From: Erythroxylum novogranatense
Taxonomy: Eukaryota; Streptophyta; Magnoliopsida; Malpighiales; Erythroxylaceae
DNA length: 64,000 nt
Assembly (NCBI GenBank): GCA_029891385.1
Contig: CM057235.1
Location: 16,792,001 to 16,856,000 of the forward strand
Reading direction: 5' to 3'
Part shown: positions 24,171 through 34,584 of the stretch, piece by piece
Layout: every line of letters starts with the position of its first letter
Numbering within the stretch: the first letter of the stretch is position 1
Position numbers and translations under genes: made by a program
Notes under the pieces: generated by a model
Told to the model about the DNA's origin: nothing
What the model saw: the letters and a program-made list of their open reading frames with translations, nothing else
Databases searched by the model: none

Positions 24171-24333
24171 GCACGTCACGACGCATGGCATCTCACACGA
24201 CGCGCGAAAGAACAAAGATTTCCAAGACGCGTCGCGACGCACGATGCGATGCACACGACGCGACGAAAGCAAAGCGATTGCACACGCCGTGATTTAATTT
24301 GATTTATTTATTTTATTCGTCACGACGTACGAG
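24171..24333 (+). repeat. GC-rich dyad cluster in the A 5' LTR
   Basis: Five to six copies related to cgtcgcgacg lie just upstream of the TATA box. Several are decayed compared with the 3' LTR: cgtcacgacg for cgtcgcgacg at the first and last positions. A block between (around 24205-24235) has been replaced by different bases. The intact palindrome at 24229-24238 is gcgtcgcgacgc. Confidence 0.8.
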
Positions 24334-24395
24334 CGGATATCTGACTTTTTATGGAAAGTTCGTCTCACTATTCCGACCCGGCCCGCGCTCCATCA

Positions 24396-24403
24396 TATAA
24401 AAA
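24396..24403 (+). promoter_or_regulatory. TATA box of the A LTR
   Basis: The sequence tataaaaa within 'catcatataaaaacttgccg' is conserved in both LTRs (also near 32920). The dyad cluster ends about 65 bp upstream. This makes the cluster part of the U3 promoter region in this family. Confidence 0.6.
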
Positions 24404-25413
24404 CTTGCCGTTTTTAGGTCATACGCAGACGGGAGATAGAGAGAAAACTTTGAACACGCAGACTCGGGAAGCAGAAGAAGGAGACGACATTCGATTCCAT
24501 CTCCACGTTTTCATCATCGTCTACCATCATCACCACCGTCAGCGACTTCTGCCAAAATGAGCATCGTTACATCTCCAGTATCTAAGGGATCAACCAGAGT
24601 CATGCGTGGCTGAGTCAACTTTCCTCTTGAAGATGTAGCAATGGCTTGAGTTCACAGAAGCTTCGAAGGGGAGTAATCACATAGTATCTGAAATCTAGTT
24701 ATATTTGTGTAACTTCTGAGTTAGAGGATTGCATCGATATTTCTAGATTAGCATTGTTATAGTTTAACCGTGTGCTGATAACTATGTTGAGATTTGGACT
24801 AAGTAATTTGTAGAAATTTTGACACTTAATATATGAAGTTTCATATTTGTCATTGAATATTGCATTTACAGTCTTTATCTGCCTAGTTGTGTTTGATTGA
24901 GATTGTTGTGTTTTATTCAATAGACCGGTTGCAATTGCTTGTCTATTCTCACACTAAGGTTTTAAACAAAGATTTAAATAATGGAGTTCATTAATTAAAT
25001 CTTTGGACCTAAAGAGTCCTTTAGGGTTGATATTTCGAAACTTAGTGGATTGTATCCCTAAAAATCATTTTTTGAACTGTGATAGCCTGAGCCTCATTTT
25101 CAAGAGGATTTTATCAATTTGATTTTTATCTGATTCTTTGTTTATTGCATTATTTCAAATTTTCCAAAAATATTCTTTCATACTTTTTGTTCGATTTTGA
25201 TTACTTTATCAGTTTTGACCAAATACCAAACCCCCGTTTATCAACTTCAATTGCAATTTTTGACATTTAGGCTAGTTTAGACCATTTTTATTTGGTTCCA
25301 ATTAAGTGAGACGACCCGAGGTTGCATTCTATACAGCAATCTTGGAATTTATTTTATTTGACCGGTTTTCAAGGATCGATAGTAAGATCGCATCGACAGA
25401 GCCGCGATCAAAT

Positions 25414-25431
25414 TGGCGCCGTTACCGGGGA
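25414..25431 (+). other. Primer binding site of element A (tRNA-Asp)
   Basis: TGGCGCCGTTACCGGGGA matches the complement of the plant tRNA-Asp 3' end at 17 of 18 bases and lies 3 bp after the LTR. This site is characteristic of Athila-like elements. Confidence 0.9.
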
Positions 25432-25619
25432 ACCAAGAAATTGGTTTACCATCGAATAGCCATTGTCATTCTTTTGACTTGTCGTTGATAATAGGAATCA
25501 TTGTTTTTGCTTGCATTTAGTATAGTTTGATCTTTACGCTTGTTCATAGTATAGGTTTGATTCCCTTTTGCACACAAACGCATCATATTTTGATTTTTGT
25601 CTCTTACTTTGCACATTTT

Positions 25620-25672
25620 TATTTTCACACATACACACTCATACATACACTCATACATCCATACTCTCGCAT
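25620..25672. repeat. Imperfect CATA/CACA microsatellite in the A leader
   Basis: A run of 'cacacatacacactcataca' type words lies in the leader between the primer site and the gag start. It is simple sequence with no apparent coding role. Confidence 0.7.
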
Positions 25673-25761
25673 TCATCGAATTTCACTTTTATCCGATCTT
25701 GTGTGACTGTAAGCAATTTTGTTACCATTCATTTTATTTGTGGATTGATTTTTTTTGGTGC

Positions 25762-27036
25762 ATGCCCAGGAGAGGTAGACTTGTTCAATTCCATCCCGAA
25801 GTTGAGAGACATTTGAGGAGACTTAGGAAAGAAAGGAAAGAACAAGAGAGACGGAGAGTAGTTGAGCGAGATAGTGAGAATATAGCTGAGAATCCAAATA
25901 TTTTTCCGAATCCTGATTATCCTGTTCACCAACCTAGAAATGGGACTAATGGAGGAAATGGTGAGCATGAGAGAGTGGGAGAAAACAATGAGAACCAGAG
26001 ACGTAGGACAATTAGGGAAGCAACAACTTCTGATGTTCATTATGATCCATTTACTGCCGCTTGCCCTAATTTTGATGTTAATTTTGAGATTAAAGGCTTG
26101 TTGATTAATTCTCTTCCTAAATTTCATGGCTTGGCAGGAGAGGATCCATATATGCACCTACAGGCTTTGACAATGATCTGCCAGAGTATGAAGCCAGTGG
26201 GAGCTACCTTGGATCAAGTGCTTTGGAAGGTGTTTCACTTGTCCTTGGAAGGGAAAGCGAGAGAGTGGTATATGAGTCTTCCTAGGCATGTGGCCAATGC
26301 TTACCATAGCTGGGCCAATCTGAGGAAGGCCTTTTTGGAGAAATACTTTCCAGCTTCTAGGACATCTTCCATGAGGAAGGAGATTTACTCAGCCCGTCAG
26401 GAGTACGATGAGTCATCAGATGATTATTGAACCGCCCAAGATCTTTTGTCCAGATGCCCCCATCACCAGATTCCTGATGAACAATTGGTGCAGTACTTTT
26501 ATGATGGGTTGAAGAGTCATGAGAAGGGTATGTTAGATGCTGCATCTGGAGGCTCTCTGATTGACCTTACGGCTTTGGAAGCATGGGATCTGATTAAGAA
26601 GATGGCTTTAAACCATCAGCAGTACAGTGTCAGAGATCAAAGAGGAGTGCATGAGTTGGGAGCCTTGACGGCTCAAGCTAAAAGAATGGAAAGCCTAGAA
26701 TCGAAAGTGGATTCTTTGGAAAATCGGATAACATCACAACTATCTTGCATCACGGCCGAGCTGAAAAATTTGAATGTGCATCGTTCTACTACTTCAACAG
26801 AGCTTACCACACCTAGTTGTGAAAATTGTGGGTCGGTAATGCATATTTCGAGTGTTTGCCCAGGACGATATGAGGAAGTTTCGGCAATGTATCAAGGCAG
26901 GCAGAATCAGAAATGGGACCCATACTCCAACACATACAATGAAGGATGGAAGGCTAATCCTAGATTCGGTTGGAGGAATGAGGAGAACAGGGCACCTGCC
27001 AGATTTTCACAAGGGGGGAGCTGGCACTTCCACTAG
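25762..27036 (+). pseudogene. Element A gag, N-terminal and central part
   Basis: Gag would form the virus-like particle and package RNA. The start ATG at 25762 opens a basic 'MPRRGRLVQFHPEVER' N-terminus, the usual Athila gag opening. The gag core includes 'LPKFHGLAGEDPYMHL' (about 26115) and 'FHLSLEGKAREWYMSLP'. One in-frame TGA at 26428-26430 interrupts it. Reading then continues through 'CPHHQIPDEQLVQYFYDGL', 'LDAASGG', a coiled-coil-like 'KRMESLESKVDSLENRI' and a CX2CX4HX4C zinc knuckle at about 26818-26860, ending at a stop at 27034. A frameshift separates this from the next part. Confidence 0.85.
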
Positions 27037-27752
27037 TCAGTTCCCTAATCAACAAGAAGCCCCGGTAGTCCCACCAAAGGAGGATACCAATCGCTTGCTC
27101 CACAAAGATGATGACCTTGATGAAGGAAGAGAGGGATTCTAATGCTAACCAGTTTAATGCTATTGCTTCTTTGATTCAACAGGATTCCTCAAAGACTGCT
27201 GCCAAGTTCAATGCCTTGGAGAAGAGGACGGACCAATGGGAGACCAAAGTGGAGAACATAAATTCCTATGTTACTCAGTTGTCTAACAACATGAGTGAAA
27301 ATCAAGCAAAAAGTAGTGGGACTATTCCTTCAAATACTGTGATGAACCCGAAGAGTTTGAATGCCATTGCCCTTAGGAGTGGGAAGCAAGTGAGGTTTAA
27401 GCCTCAAGATGATGAAGAGCCATGTGAGGATAAGATTGAGAGTGAGCCAGTACCTCCACCACAGGATAAGATTAAGAGATCAGAAAGTGTGAGGGAAGAA
27501 GAGCTTCTGAGAGAGAGAAAGCAAGCTTCAAGGAACAAGGGAACTACTTCAGAGAGTTCCAATGATCAAGCAGGAAGTGGAGAGTCAAGCAAGCAAGCAG
27601 GTAAAGGTAAGGAGGTAAGTATTCAAGACCTTCCTTTTCCAAACTCTTATTTGATGAGCAAGCGCTTAAATGAAAAACAACATGAAAAAGAAATTATTGA
27701 CTTGTTTGGGAAGGTTGAAGTGAATGTGCCTTTGCTAGATTTAGTGAAGTGA
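27037..27752 (+). pseudogene. Element A gag C-terminal region
   Basis: After the frameshift near 27030 the frame gives 'FPNQQEAPVVPP' and, from 27108, a 214-codon open stretch. It has a helical coiled-coil segment ('FNALEKRTDQWETKV'), the Athila signature 'LNAIALRSGKQV', a charged low-complexity part, and 'VNVPLLDLVK' before a stop at 27750. In Athila elements this links gag to the protease. The stop lies where a Gln codon is expected, an inference from family resemblance. Confidence 0.8.
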
Positions 27753-28537
27753 GTTCCGGCCTATGCAAAATATTTGAAGGATTTGTGCACAAACAAGAGG
27801 AAATTTAGGCCAAACGAGAGAGTCCAAGTAAGTTCCAATGTGTCTGCATTGTTTAAGCCACAGATACCTCTCAAGTGTCAAGACCCCGGATCTTTTACCA
27901 TCCCTTGCACCTTAGGGAAGGTGACTATCAGTAGAGCTTTGTTAGATCTGGGGGCAGCAATAAATGTGATGCCTAAGTCAGTTTATGAGGCCTTAGGAGT
28001 GAAGAGTATTAAGCCTACATCTGTTGTCCTCCAGTTGGCTGATAGATCCTTTAGGCATCCGATGGGGATAATTGAAGATATCTTGGTGCAAGTTAAAGGT
28101 TTAGTGTTTCCTACCGATTTTTATGTTCTTGACATGTCTACTGAGGTTGTGCAAGATACTTCACTGATTCTTGATCGAATTCTTCCTTCTGACAAAGAAA
28201 TACAATGATTAGCATGAAGGAAGCAAAGATAACCATGGAGGTTGGCGATCAAAGGGTGAGCTTCAACATGTATGAAGCAATGAAGCACCCCTATGAGGAT
28301 TACTCTCTGCTTGGAGTAAATATGCTTGACACGGTTATTGATGATGCATGTTGTGATTTTGCACAAACTTTAACATCTTCTACTGACACTCTTCTTGGAG
28401 AACATTTGCTTGCTGATGATTTTGTAGGAGAGACTTCAAGTCAAGTGTTGGACATGGAACTACACCAGAGCCAAGCCGTTGGGATGAAACTCGAATTTTT
28501 GTCGGGTGACTATCCCAAGTTTCAGGACCCACCATGA
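27753..28537 (+). pseudogene. Element A aspartic protease and truncated pol start
   Basis: The open frame 27774-28208 begins 'MKDLCTNKRKFRPNE' and contains 'DPGSFTIPCTLGKV'. The active-site region is 'LLDLGAAINVMPKSVYEALG' (about 27942), with DLGA as in Athila proteases. It continues 'VVLQLADRSFRHPMGIIEDI' and 'FPTDFYVLDM'. A frameshift near 28205 leads to 28205-28537, whose start matches the segment that follows 'GRPFL' in Athila pol. Similarity ends at about 28537 and the reverse transcriptase never begins. It is the last pol-like sequence in element A. Confidence 0.85.
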
Positions 28538-28843
28538 GACCAGGTTGTTTCCCTACCTGCATTCTCATTTTATTCATGCATCCTGTTTGGAAGTGATGAA
28601 AACTTTTGTGTTGCATGAATATCTTGATTAAGTGTGGGGGAGAAACCTAGCCAGTAGACTAGCTGTAATTAGGTAGGATTTCTGTTCATTGTTCGAATAA
28701 ATTGCTTCCCTTTTGTTAGCTTTACATCTTTCTAAAGAAGCATGACATTGCTGGAGGATAAATTTTTGGGAGATTGATTATTTTTAGATTGATTGTTGAT
28801 TAGATTAAGTCAGGTTTGTGTCTTTCTTTTCGGGCAGAGGCAC

Positions 28844-28990
28844 TGCGACGTATTTGTATTTATACGTCACGACGTACCTCGTTCCTCTTTTATTCCCTCG
28901 TCGCGACGTATTTGCATTTGTACGTCGCGACGTATCTTGTTCATATGGCGCTTACGTCGCGACGTGCCCACACTCTAACACCGCGACGTC
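28844..28990 (+). repeat. GC-rich dyad cluster, internal 1 of element A
   Basis: Copies of tacgtcgcgacgta and relatives occur near 28844, 28863, 28898, 28922, 28954 and 28981. Several extend the dyad to tacgtcgcgacgta (14 bp). Confidence 0.85.
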
Positions 28991-29312
28991 CCATCGTTTG
29001 AAGTACCCTTTTTGCCCCTTATGTCCTGCGATCTTCGCGTTTGTCCGGAGCCCTTCTTGTCTTTTCACGTTGCGACGTTCCATCTTCTTTCGCCGCTTCA
29101 TCTTCTTCTTCTACTTCTTCTTCTTCTTCTCTTTTCTTTTTACTCTTTTCTTTTCCTGCCGTCGTCGTTGCTCTAGCTCTCTCCGTTCGCTCTCTCTGTG
29201 TTGCTGAGTCCACATCCGTCTCCCTTCTTGCATCTCCGATCTTTGTAAGTGTTCCATTGTCCTTCATTTTCTTGTTTTTCGTCTGCGTTGTTAGAGGTTT
29301 TGAGTTAGGTTT

Positions 29313-29500
29313 CCCGCGACGAGCGATTGCTCGCCGCGATGCGTCTGAAAAAAATTGCCATACGCCGCGACGAGCGCATTGCCTCGTCGCGACGCATCGG
29401 CAATACTCTGCCTCGCCGCGACGCTCGCTTCAAGACGTCAGCGACGCCTAGTCGAGGACTTGGCCTCGCCATGACGTCTGCCCCACACGTCGCGACGAGG
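29313..29500 (+). repeat. GC-rich dyad cluster, internal 2 of element A
   Basis: About seven copies such as cccgcgacgag, cgccgcgacgag and cctcgtcgcgacgc occur in 190 bp, within the possible intron 29245-29557. Spacing is about 20-30 bp. Confidence 0.8.
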
Positions 29501-29560
29501 AGGCTGATTTTGCTTAATTCCTTATTGATTTTCTATTCTGCTTTCTTTTTTTTGCAGGAT

Positions 29561-30842
29561 ATGCCTCGCACAAAGAACGTTAGCAAGTCACTGCCGTCCC
29601 CACCCCCTTCTCATGTCCTTCCTCTCCTCTCACTCGCTTGACGAGTCTATTTCTGCTCCACCTGCTTCCCTCATCCCGCTGTCTCTCCACCTTCCTTGGG
29701 GTTTTCTCCGCTAATTCTCCTCTCCGAACCCTCACATTCTTCGCACCACCACCCTCCCTACCCATTCCCTTCTCTCCAGTTGATCCGGAGTATGTTGCCT
29801 GGCGCCAAAATCGAGGCCCGCCATACCGAGAAAAACCTTTCCTTTGACCCCGCCACTAACCCATTTGTCCACCAACTCTTCACACTCAACCTCATCACCC
29901 TTGCCCATACCCGCATTCTCTGGGAACATCACCTTCGCCTCGCCAAGATTACACCTGTGCCGCTTACTCGAGCTCTTATGGCATTGCGCTTCGTGGTGTC
30001 TCCATTCCCGTGCCTTTACTTCCATCTCTATTCGGAGCATTATCGACTTCCTCCCACATGCCCGTTGCCCTACGCTGAGCTCATACATGAGTACCCTTGG
30101 ATGATGTTCTTCATACTCTACGCCTCGAGGGTATTGAATGGTATCAACCTGTGGGCGCAACGTTATCTCCGCCACGACCTTCGATCCAAGCCCGTCCGTG
30201 GCTTCATTTTATCTACAACAACATCCTTCCTACTACCCACCTAGCCATGGTTCCCAAGGAGCAGGCTCTTTATATTTATCTGTTGATTGTCGGTTGGCCG
30301 GTCGATCTCGCCCATGCCATCACCTCTGCCCTTCGTCAATGCATCCTCTCCACCAACCCCAACCATTCTCTCATATTTCACACCTCATCACTGACATGTT
30401 CCGGGCCTATCGGGTCCCGGAACATCCGACCGACCTCACCTTCGAGCTCGCTTCGCTTTCCAGTGACATCCGTCTCCGTCCCTCGTGGCCTTCCTACCCC
30501 ATCTACCCCTTCCCCACCTTCTTCTCCTTCCCCTCCCCCTGCTACTTCTGCCCCTGTTCCTTCCCCTCCTGCTCCTCCTGTTTTGTTACTCCACCCGAGG
30601 CTCCTCCTCGTGATCACATTCCTCCCTTCGCCTCCTCCGCTTGATCGCTTCTTCTTCATGGCGACTTGCATACTAATGAGGCTCAGATGGCTGCAGACCG
30701 CTAGTATTACCATACGATGTTCCGACTTATTGCGGATCGCCTGCATCTGCCCATCCCTCCTGTTCCCCAGGATCCTTCAGCTGGTCCTAGTACTTCTCCC
30801 ACGCTCCTCCGGACCACCAAATGTTCCGATCCTCTGGCTTAG
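29561..30842 (+). pseudogene. Element A additional ORF, 'putative plant transposon protein' domain
   Basis: The start MPRTKNVSK at 29561 follows a splice-acceptor-like site. The frame breaks at about 29640, and the reading must be followed across several frames. A conserved core is visible at about 30097-30360: 'LHTLRLEGIEWY', 'HFIYNNILPTTHL' and 'EQALYIYLLIVGWPVDLAHA'. It is followed, in the next frame, by 'HISHLITDMFRAYRVPEHP'. This pattern resembles the domain called putative plant transposon protein, known from many plant repeats and of unknown function. A Pro/Ser-rich tail follows, then 'TMFRLIADRLHLPIPPVPQD' and a stop near 30842. The family call is from memory of the pattern. Its location in place of pol is what stands out. 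Confidence 0.55.
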
Positions 30843-31194
30843 CTTTATCTTTTAGTTCTTTTCTTTTATTGTATTTCTTTTCTTTTGTTGTATTTCTTTC
30901 CTTTTGTTGTATTTTCTTCATGTATTTAGTTCCTTAGTTCTTTTGTTTCTTTTGTCCTTGACTTAATCCGCTTCATGCTCAATCTATGATTTTTGTGCCT
31001 TCTTCTTCTCTTTTCCTTCTTGTACATTTTCATTGAGGACAATGTGTGCTTCAAGTGTGGGGGAGTTGTTTCCTCATTTATATTTCACATGGTATGACTG
31101 TTGATATTGAGGACAATATGAATTGTTGGCTAATTGGTGCATTCTGCTGATAAACTTGGTGAATTTTCTATCTTTCTTTCATTCTGCATTTCTT

Positions 31195-31320
31195 CGCCGC
31201 GACGAGTGTCCACACGTCGCGGCGAAACGATCTTCAGATTTTGTATACGTCGCGACGTCATCCTTGTTACGTCGCGACGTCCATACGTCTCGACGTCTGC
31301 TTCTGCACGTCGCGACGCAA
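31195..31320 (+). repeat. GC-rich dyad cluster, internal 3 of element A
   Basis: Six copies occur in 125 bp: cgccgcgacg (31195), cgtcgcggcg (31215), cgtcgcgacg (31248, 31270, 31308) and cgtctcgacg (31285). This is the densest and best preserved set in the window. Confidence 0.85.
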
Positions 31321-32426
31321 TACTCATGCATGAATGATTCTGTGCTTAATTCTTCCACTCATTTCAAATTTATCTCGCACTAGACTTTTGTGGCGTTTGT
31401 TTTCAAAGTTTTTACTAGGTTCAAAATGATGCTTGAGTTTTTGAAAACACCTTCCATCCTTTTAATGATAATTGACCTTGACAAAATCTTGCTTTCAATG
31501 TTCTCAATTCAAAGTGAATGGAAGCATGCTAACAAAGTGGCATTGTGAGTTTTTGAGACTTGAGATTGTTCATGGAGATGATACCCTTGTGGAAGGATAT
31601 TTGAGCCATAACTTTTCCTCTATCTTTGTGTGCATCTACTTATTTCATTATTTTCTAGAACTTGTTTCAATTCTTACTTGAAGCTTAATGGACTGAATTT
31701 TTGTTGATATGATAGAGGCGTTCCTTTCTCAACCCATTTTCCTAAACACTGTCCACTACACATTTATCCCTTGCTAGCCCCTTTGAGCCCTCCTAGTATG
31801 AGCATTTGCATTCATATCATTGTGGTGTCATCACTTATTTTGCCTATGTCAAAAAAAATACAAAAATACAAAAATACAAAAATACAAAAAAAAAAATTGT
31901 GTGTCTAGAAAGAGACAATGTCTCTAAAATATTCAAATTAAAAAAAAGTTGCATTCTGTTTATGCAAATGATTAGTTTGCATTCCACTGTTGACATCAGT
32001 TCGCATTTAGTGCATATGCTCATATTTTCTTTCTTTCCATTCATCCATTTCATTTAGCCTTCCATACATTACAACCCTCAAAGTCCTCTTGATCTTCAGA
32101 ATGATAGTTTTTATGGTGGAGAAATAGAATTGACACAAGCTTATGGTAAGAGATGGATTAAGTAGATTGAGAGAAAAAAATATCCCTAGACACAAGTGAG
32201 CTGAGCGGAAACACTATATCTTGAGTGCTATCTCTTCTGTTCAATCTCTTGTACTTGAATTCTTTCAATGTTTATTTTATTAGCACTCTTTCATTTTGCT
32301 GTGGTTGAATTCTGAGGAAGTGACTTGCGTCAATTTCATTTTATTGTTTTGAGCATGGCTGCTATTTTCTTTTTCTCTTGTATTCTTTTTGACTCTTGTA
32401 AACTTTGTCCAGGAGTACAAAGGTTA

Positions 32427-32441
32427 AAGTGTGGGGGAATT
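32427..32441 (+). other. Polypurine tract of element A
   Basis: The tract aagtgtgggggaat lies one base before the TGATTGAGCC start of the 3' LTR, identical to that of element B. Confidence 0.85.
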
Positions 32442-33934
32442 TGATTGAGCCAAGTTTATACTATGAATTGGCTGCATTTTTATAGCTGCTTGTGCATGTG
32501 TTGACTCCTAATTGATGATTTTTGTGCTTAAATTGGTTCCTCATACCGAGTTCTTTCAATTCTTAATTTGTCAGTAAATTGTCATGATTTGATACTTATT
32601 TCTCTACAATTTTTATTGGGACAATTGGTACTGCAAATTGTTGCTATTATCTTATTGCAGGAACAAAGGAGTCAACGTCAGGAAGTCAACAGCCATAGGT
32701 CTTTCCTCACGTCGCGACGCATGGCATCTCACACGACGCGGCGAGCTCAGCACTTCCGCACGTCGCGACGCACGGCGATGCACACGACGCGACGAGTAGG
32801 CGATTGCACACGTTGCGACGAATTTGATTTATTTATTTTATTCGTCGCGACGTACGAGCGGATATCTGACTTTTTATGGAAAGTTCGTCTCACTGTTCCG
32901 ACCCGGCCCGCGCTCCATCATATAAAAACTTGCCGTTTTTAGGTCATACGCAGACGGGAGATAGAGAGAAAACTTTGAACACGCAGACTCGGGAAGCAGA
33001 AGAAGGAGATGACATTCGATTCCATCTCCACGTTTTCATCATCGTCTACCATCATCACCACCGTCAGCGACTTCTGCCAAAATGAGCATCGTTACATCTC
33101 CAATATCTGAGGGATCAACTAGAGTCATGCGTGGCTGAGTCAACTTTCCTCTTGAAGATGTAGCAATGGCTTGAGTTCACAAAAGCTTCGAAGGGGAGTA
33201 ATCACATAGTATCTGAAATCTAGTTATATTTGTGTAACTTCTGAGTTAGAGGATTGCATCGATATTTCTAGATTAGCATTGTTATAGTTTAACCGCAGTC
33301 GATAACTATGTTGAGATTTGGACTAAGTAATTTGTAGAACTTTTGATGCTTAATATATGAAGTTTCATATATGTCATTGAATATTGCATTTACGGTCTTT
33401 ATCTGCCTAGTTGTGTTTGATTGAGATTGTTGTGTTTTATTCAATAGACCGGTTGCAATTGCTTGTCTATTCTCACACTAAGGTTTTAAACAAAGATTTA
33501 AATGATGGAGTTCATTAATTAAATCTTTGGACCTAAAGAGTCCTTTAGGGTTGATCTTTCGAAACTTAGTGGATTGTATCCCTAAAAATCATTTTTTGAA
33601 CTGTGATAGCCTGAGCCTCATTTTCAAGAGGATTTTATTAATTTGATTTTTATCTGATTCTTTGTTTATTGCATTATTTCAAAAATTCCAAAAATATTCT
33701 TTCATACTTTTTGTTCGATTTTGATTACTTTATCAGTTTTGACCAAATACCAAACCCCCGTTTATCAACTTCAATTGCAATTTTTGACATTTAGGCTAGT
33801 TTAGACCATTTTTATTTGGTTCCAATTAAGTGAGACGACCCGAGGTTGCATTCTATACAGCAATCTTGGAATTTATTTTATTTGACCGGTTTCTAAGGAT
33901 CGATCGTAAGATCACATCGACAGAGCCGCGATCA
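32442..33934 (+). mobile_element. 3' LTR of element A
   Basis: It parallels the 5' LTR, with the dyad cluster at 32709-32853 better preserved: cgtcgcgacg at 32710, 32762 and 32842. The TATA region is repeated near 32920. It ends GCGATCA at 33934, followed by gtcgc. Confidence 0.93.
32709..32853 (+). repeat. GC-rich dyad cluster in the A 3' LTR
   Basis: Six copies with intact or nearly intact cores occur here, including three perfect cgtcgcgacg. The same positions in the 5' LTR are partly decayed or replaced. Confidence 0.8.
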
Positions 33935-33939
33935 GTCGC

Positions 33940-34584
33940 CCATACAAAGCCTCATACGGTGCCATCCCGATACTACTCTGGTACTGATTATTATAAGCAA
34001 ACTTGATCAGGGCCAAATACTGATCCCAAGCACCTCTGAACTCCAATACACAAGCTCGCAACATATCCTCAACAGTCTTAATCGTCCTCTCACTCTGCCC
34101 ATCTGTCTGAGGATGAAATGTTGTACTGAAGTTCAACCGAGTACCCATAGCCGACTGCAAACTCTTCCAGAACCTTGAAATAAATCTGGGATCCCTGTCT
34201 GAGACTATCGACAACGGAACCCCATGCAGCCGCACAATCTCTGCCACGTACTTCTGGGCCAACTGATCGAGAGAATTGCTCTCCCTCACTGGCAAGAAGT
34301 GAGCTTTGGTCAATCGGTCCACTATGACCTAGATAGCGTCATGCTGCCTCGACGTCCTAGGCAAACCCATAATGAAATCCATCGTAATTCGTTCCCATTT
34401 CCACTCTGAAATGGGTAACGAATGCAATCTCCCCACCGGGGCCTGGTGCTCAGCCTTAACCTGCCGGCACGTCAAACACCTGGAAACATATTCTGCCACT
34501 TGCCTCTTCATGCCTGGCCACCAAAAATGCAACTTAAGCGTGTTATACATCTTGGTAGTACCAGGATGCATAGCATAGGCAGCC
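33940..34584 (-). pseudogene. Chromovirus C: integrase zinc-binding domain and core
   Basis: Minus-strand reading starts after the LTR G insertion. 'HPGTTKMYNTLKLHFWWPGM' and 'CLTCRQVKAEHQ' supply the second His and the Cys pair of the HHCC motif; the first His lies on the other side of G, at about 40112. The core has the DDE triad: MDFIMGLP (34379), SDRDPRF (34183) and the Glu of DGQSERT (34097). One stop lies near 34328. The frame ends at the insertion of element A, in the conserved 'PYEALYGR' motif. Confidence 0.9.

Larger units (their letters stand above)
23906..25410 (+). mobile_element. 5' LTR of element A
   Basis: It is nearly identical to the 3' LTR across most of its length, including the primer-side 'cgacagagccgcgatca'. 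Marked differences are concentrated in the dyad cluster at 24171-24333. The acceptor-like 'ttattgcag' near 24115-24123 is also present in the 3' LTR. Confidence 0.93.
28538..29560 (+). other. Untranslated block of A with PPT-like motif, two dyad clusters and a possible intron
   Basis: A polypurine-like 'aagtgtgggggag' is at 28629-28641. Dyad clusters are at 28844-28990 and 29313-29500. A donor-like GTAAGT at 29245 and a pyrimidine-rich 'ttttttttgcag' acceptor ending at 29557 could bound a 313-bp intron, placing the second cluster inside it. The ATG of the next frame is 3 bp after the acceptor. Open frames across the clusters are by-products of the GC-rich repeats. Confidence 0.6.
30843..32441 (+). 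other. 3' untranslated internal region of element A
   Basis: It contains 'cattgaggacaatgtgtg' and a second internal polypurine-like motif, aagtgtggggga, at 31053-31064. A third dyad cluster is at 31195-31320 and an (AAAATAC)n run at about 31851-31896. The genuine polypurine tract is at 32427-32440. From about 31740 on it is similar to 1-651 of element B. No protein is supported. Confidence 0.7.
23906..33934 (+). mobile_element. Athila-like non-autonomous element A
   Basis: LTRs of 1505 bp (23906-25410) and 1493 bp (32442-33934) both start TGATTGAGCC and end GCGATCA. A tRNA-Asp primer site follows the first and a polypurine tract precedes the second. The flanks atcgc (23901-23905) and gtcgc (33935-33939) form a 5-bp target duplication with one mismatch, inside chromovirus C integrase. 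The interior holds gag and protease, a non-pol reading frame and long untranslated stretches. RT, RNase H and integrase are absent, so movement would need proteins supplied in trans. Confidence 0.9.

Noticed and set aside
25597..25761. Extension of the element A gag upstream of the ATG at 25762
   Set aside because: The upstream codons come from the TACA/CACA microsatellite; family gag starts at the MPRRGR methionine.
29019..29267. Minus-strand Glu/Lys-rich 82-codon protein
   Set aside because: It is the complement of a CTT/TCT-rich simple stretch and has no homologous support.
29561..29640. Histone H3-like N-terminus (MPRTKN...)
   Set aside because: Only the first residues resemble it; the rest is unlike histone and fits the start of a retrotransposon-associated frame.
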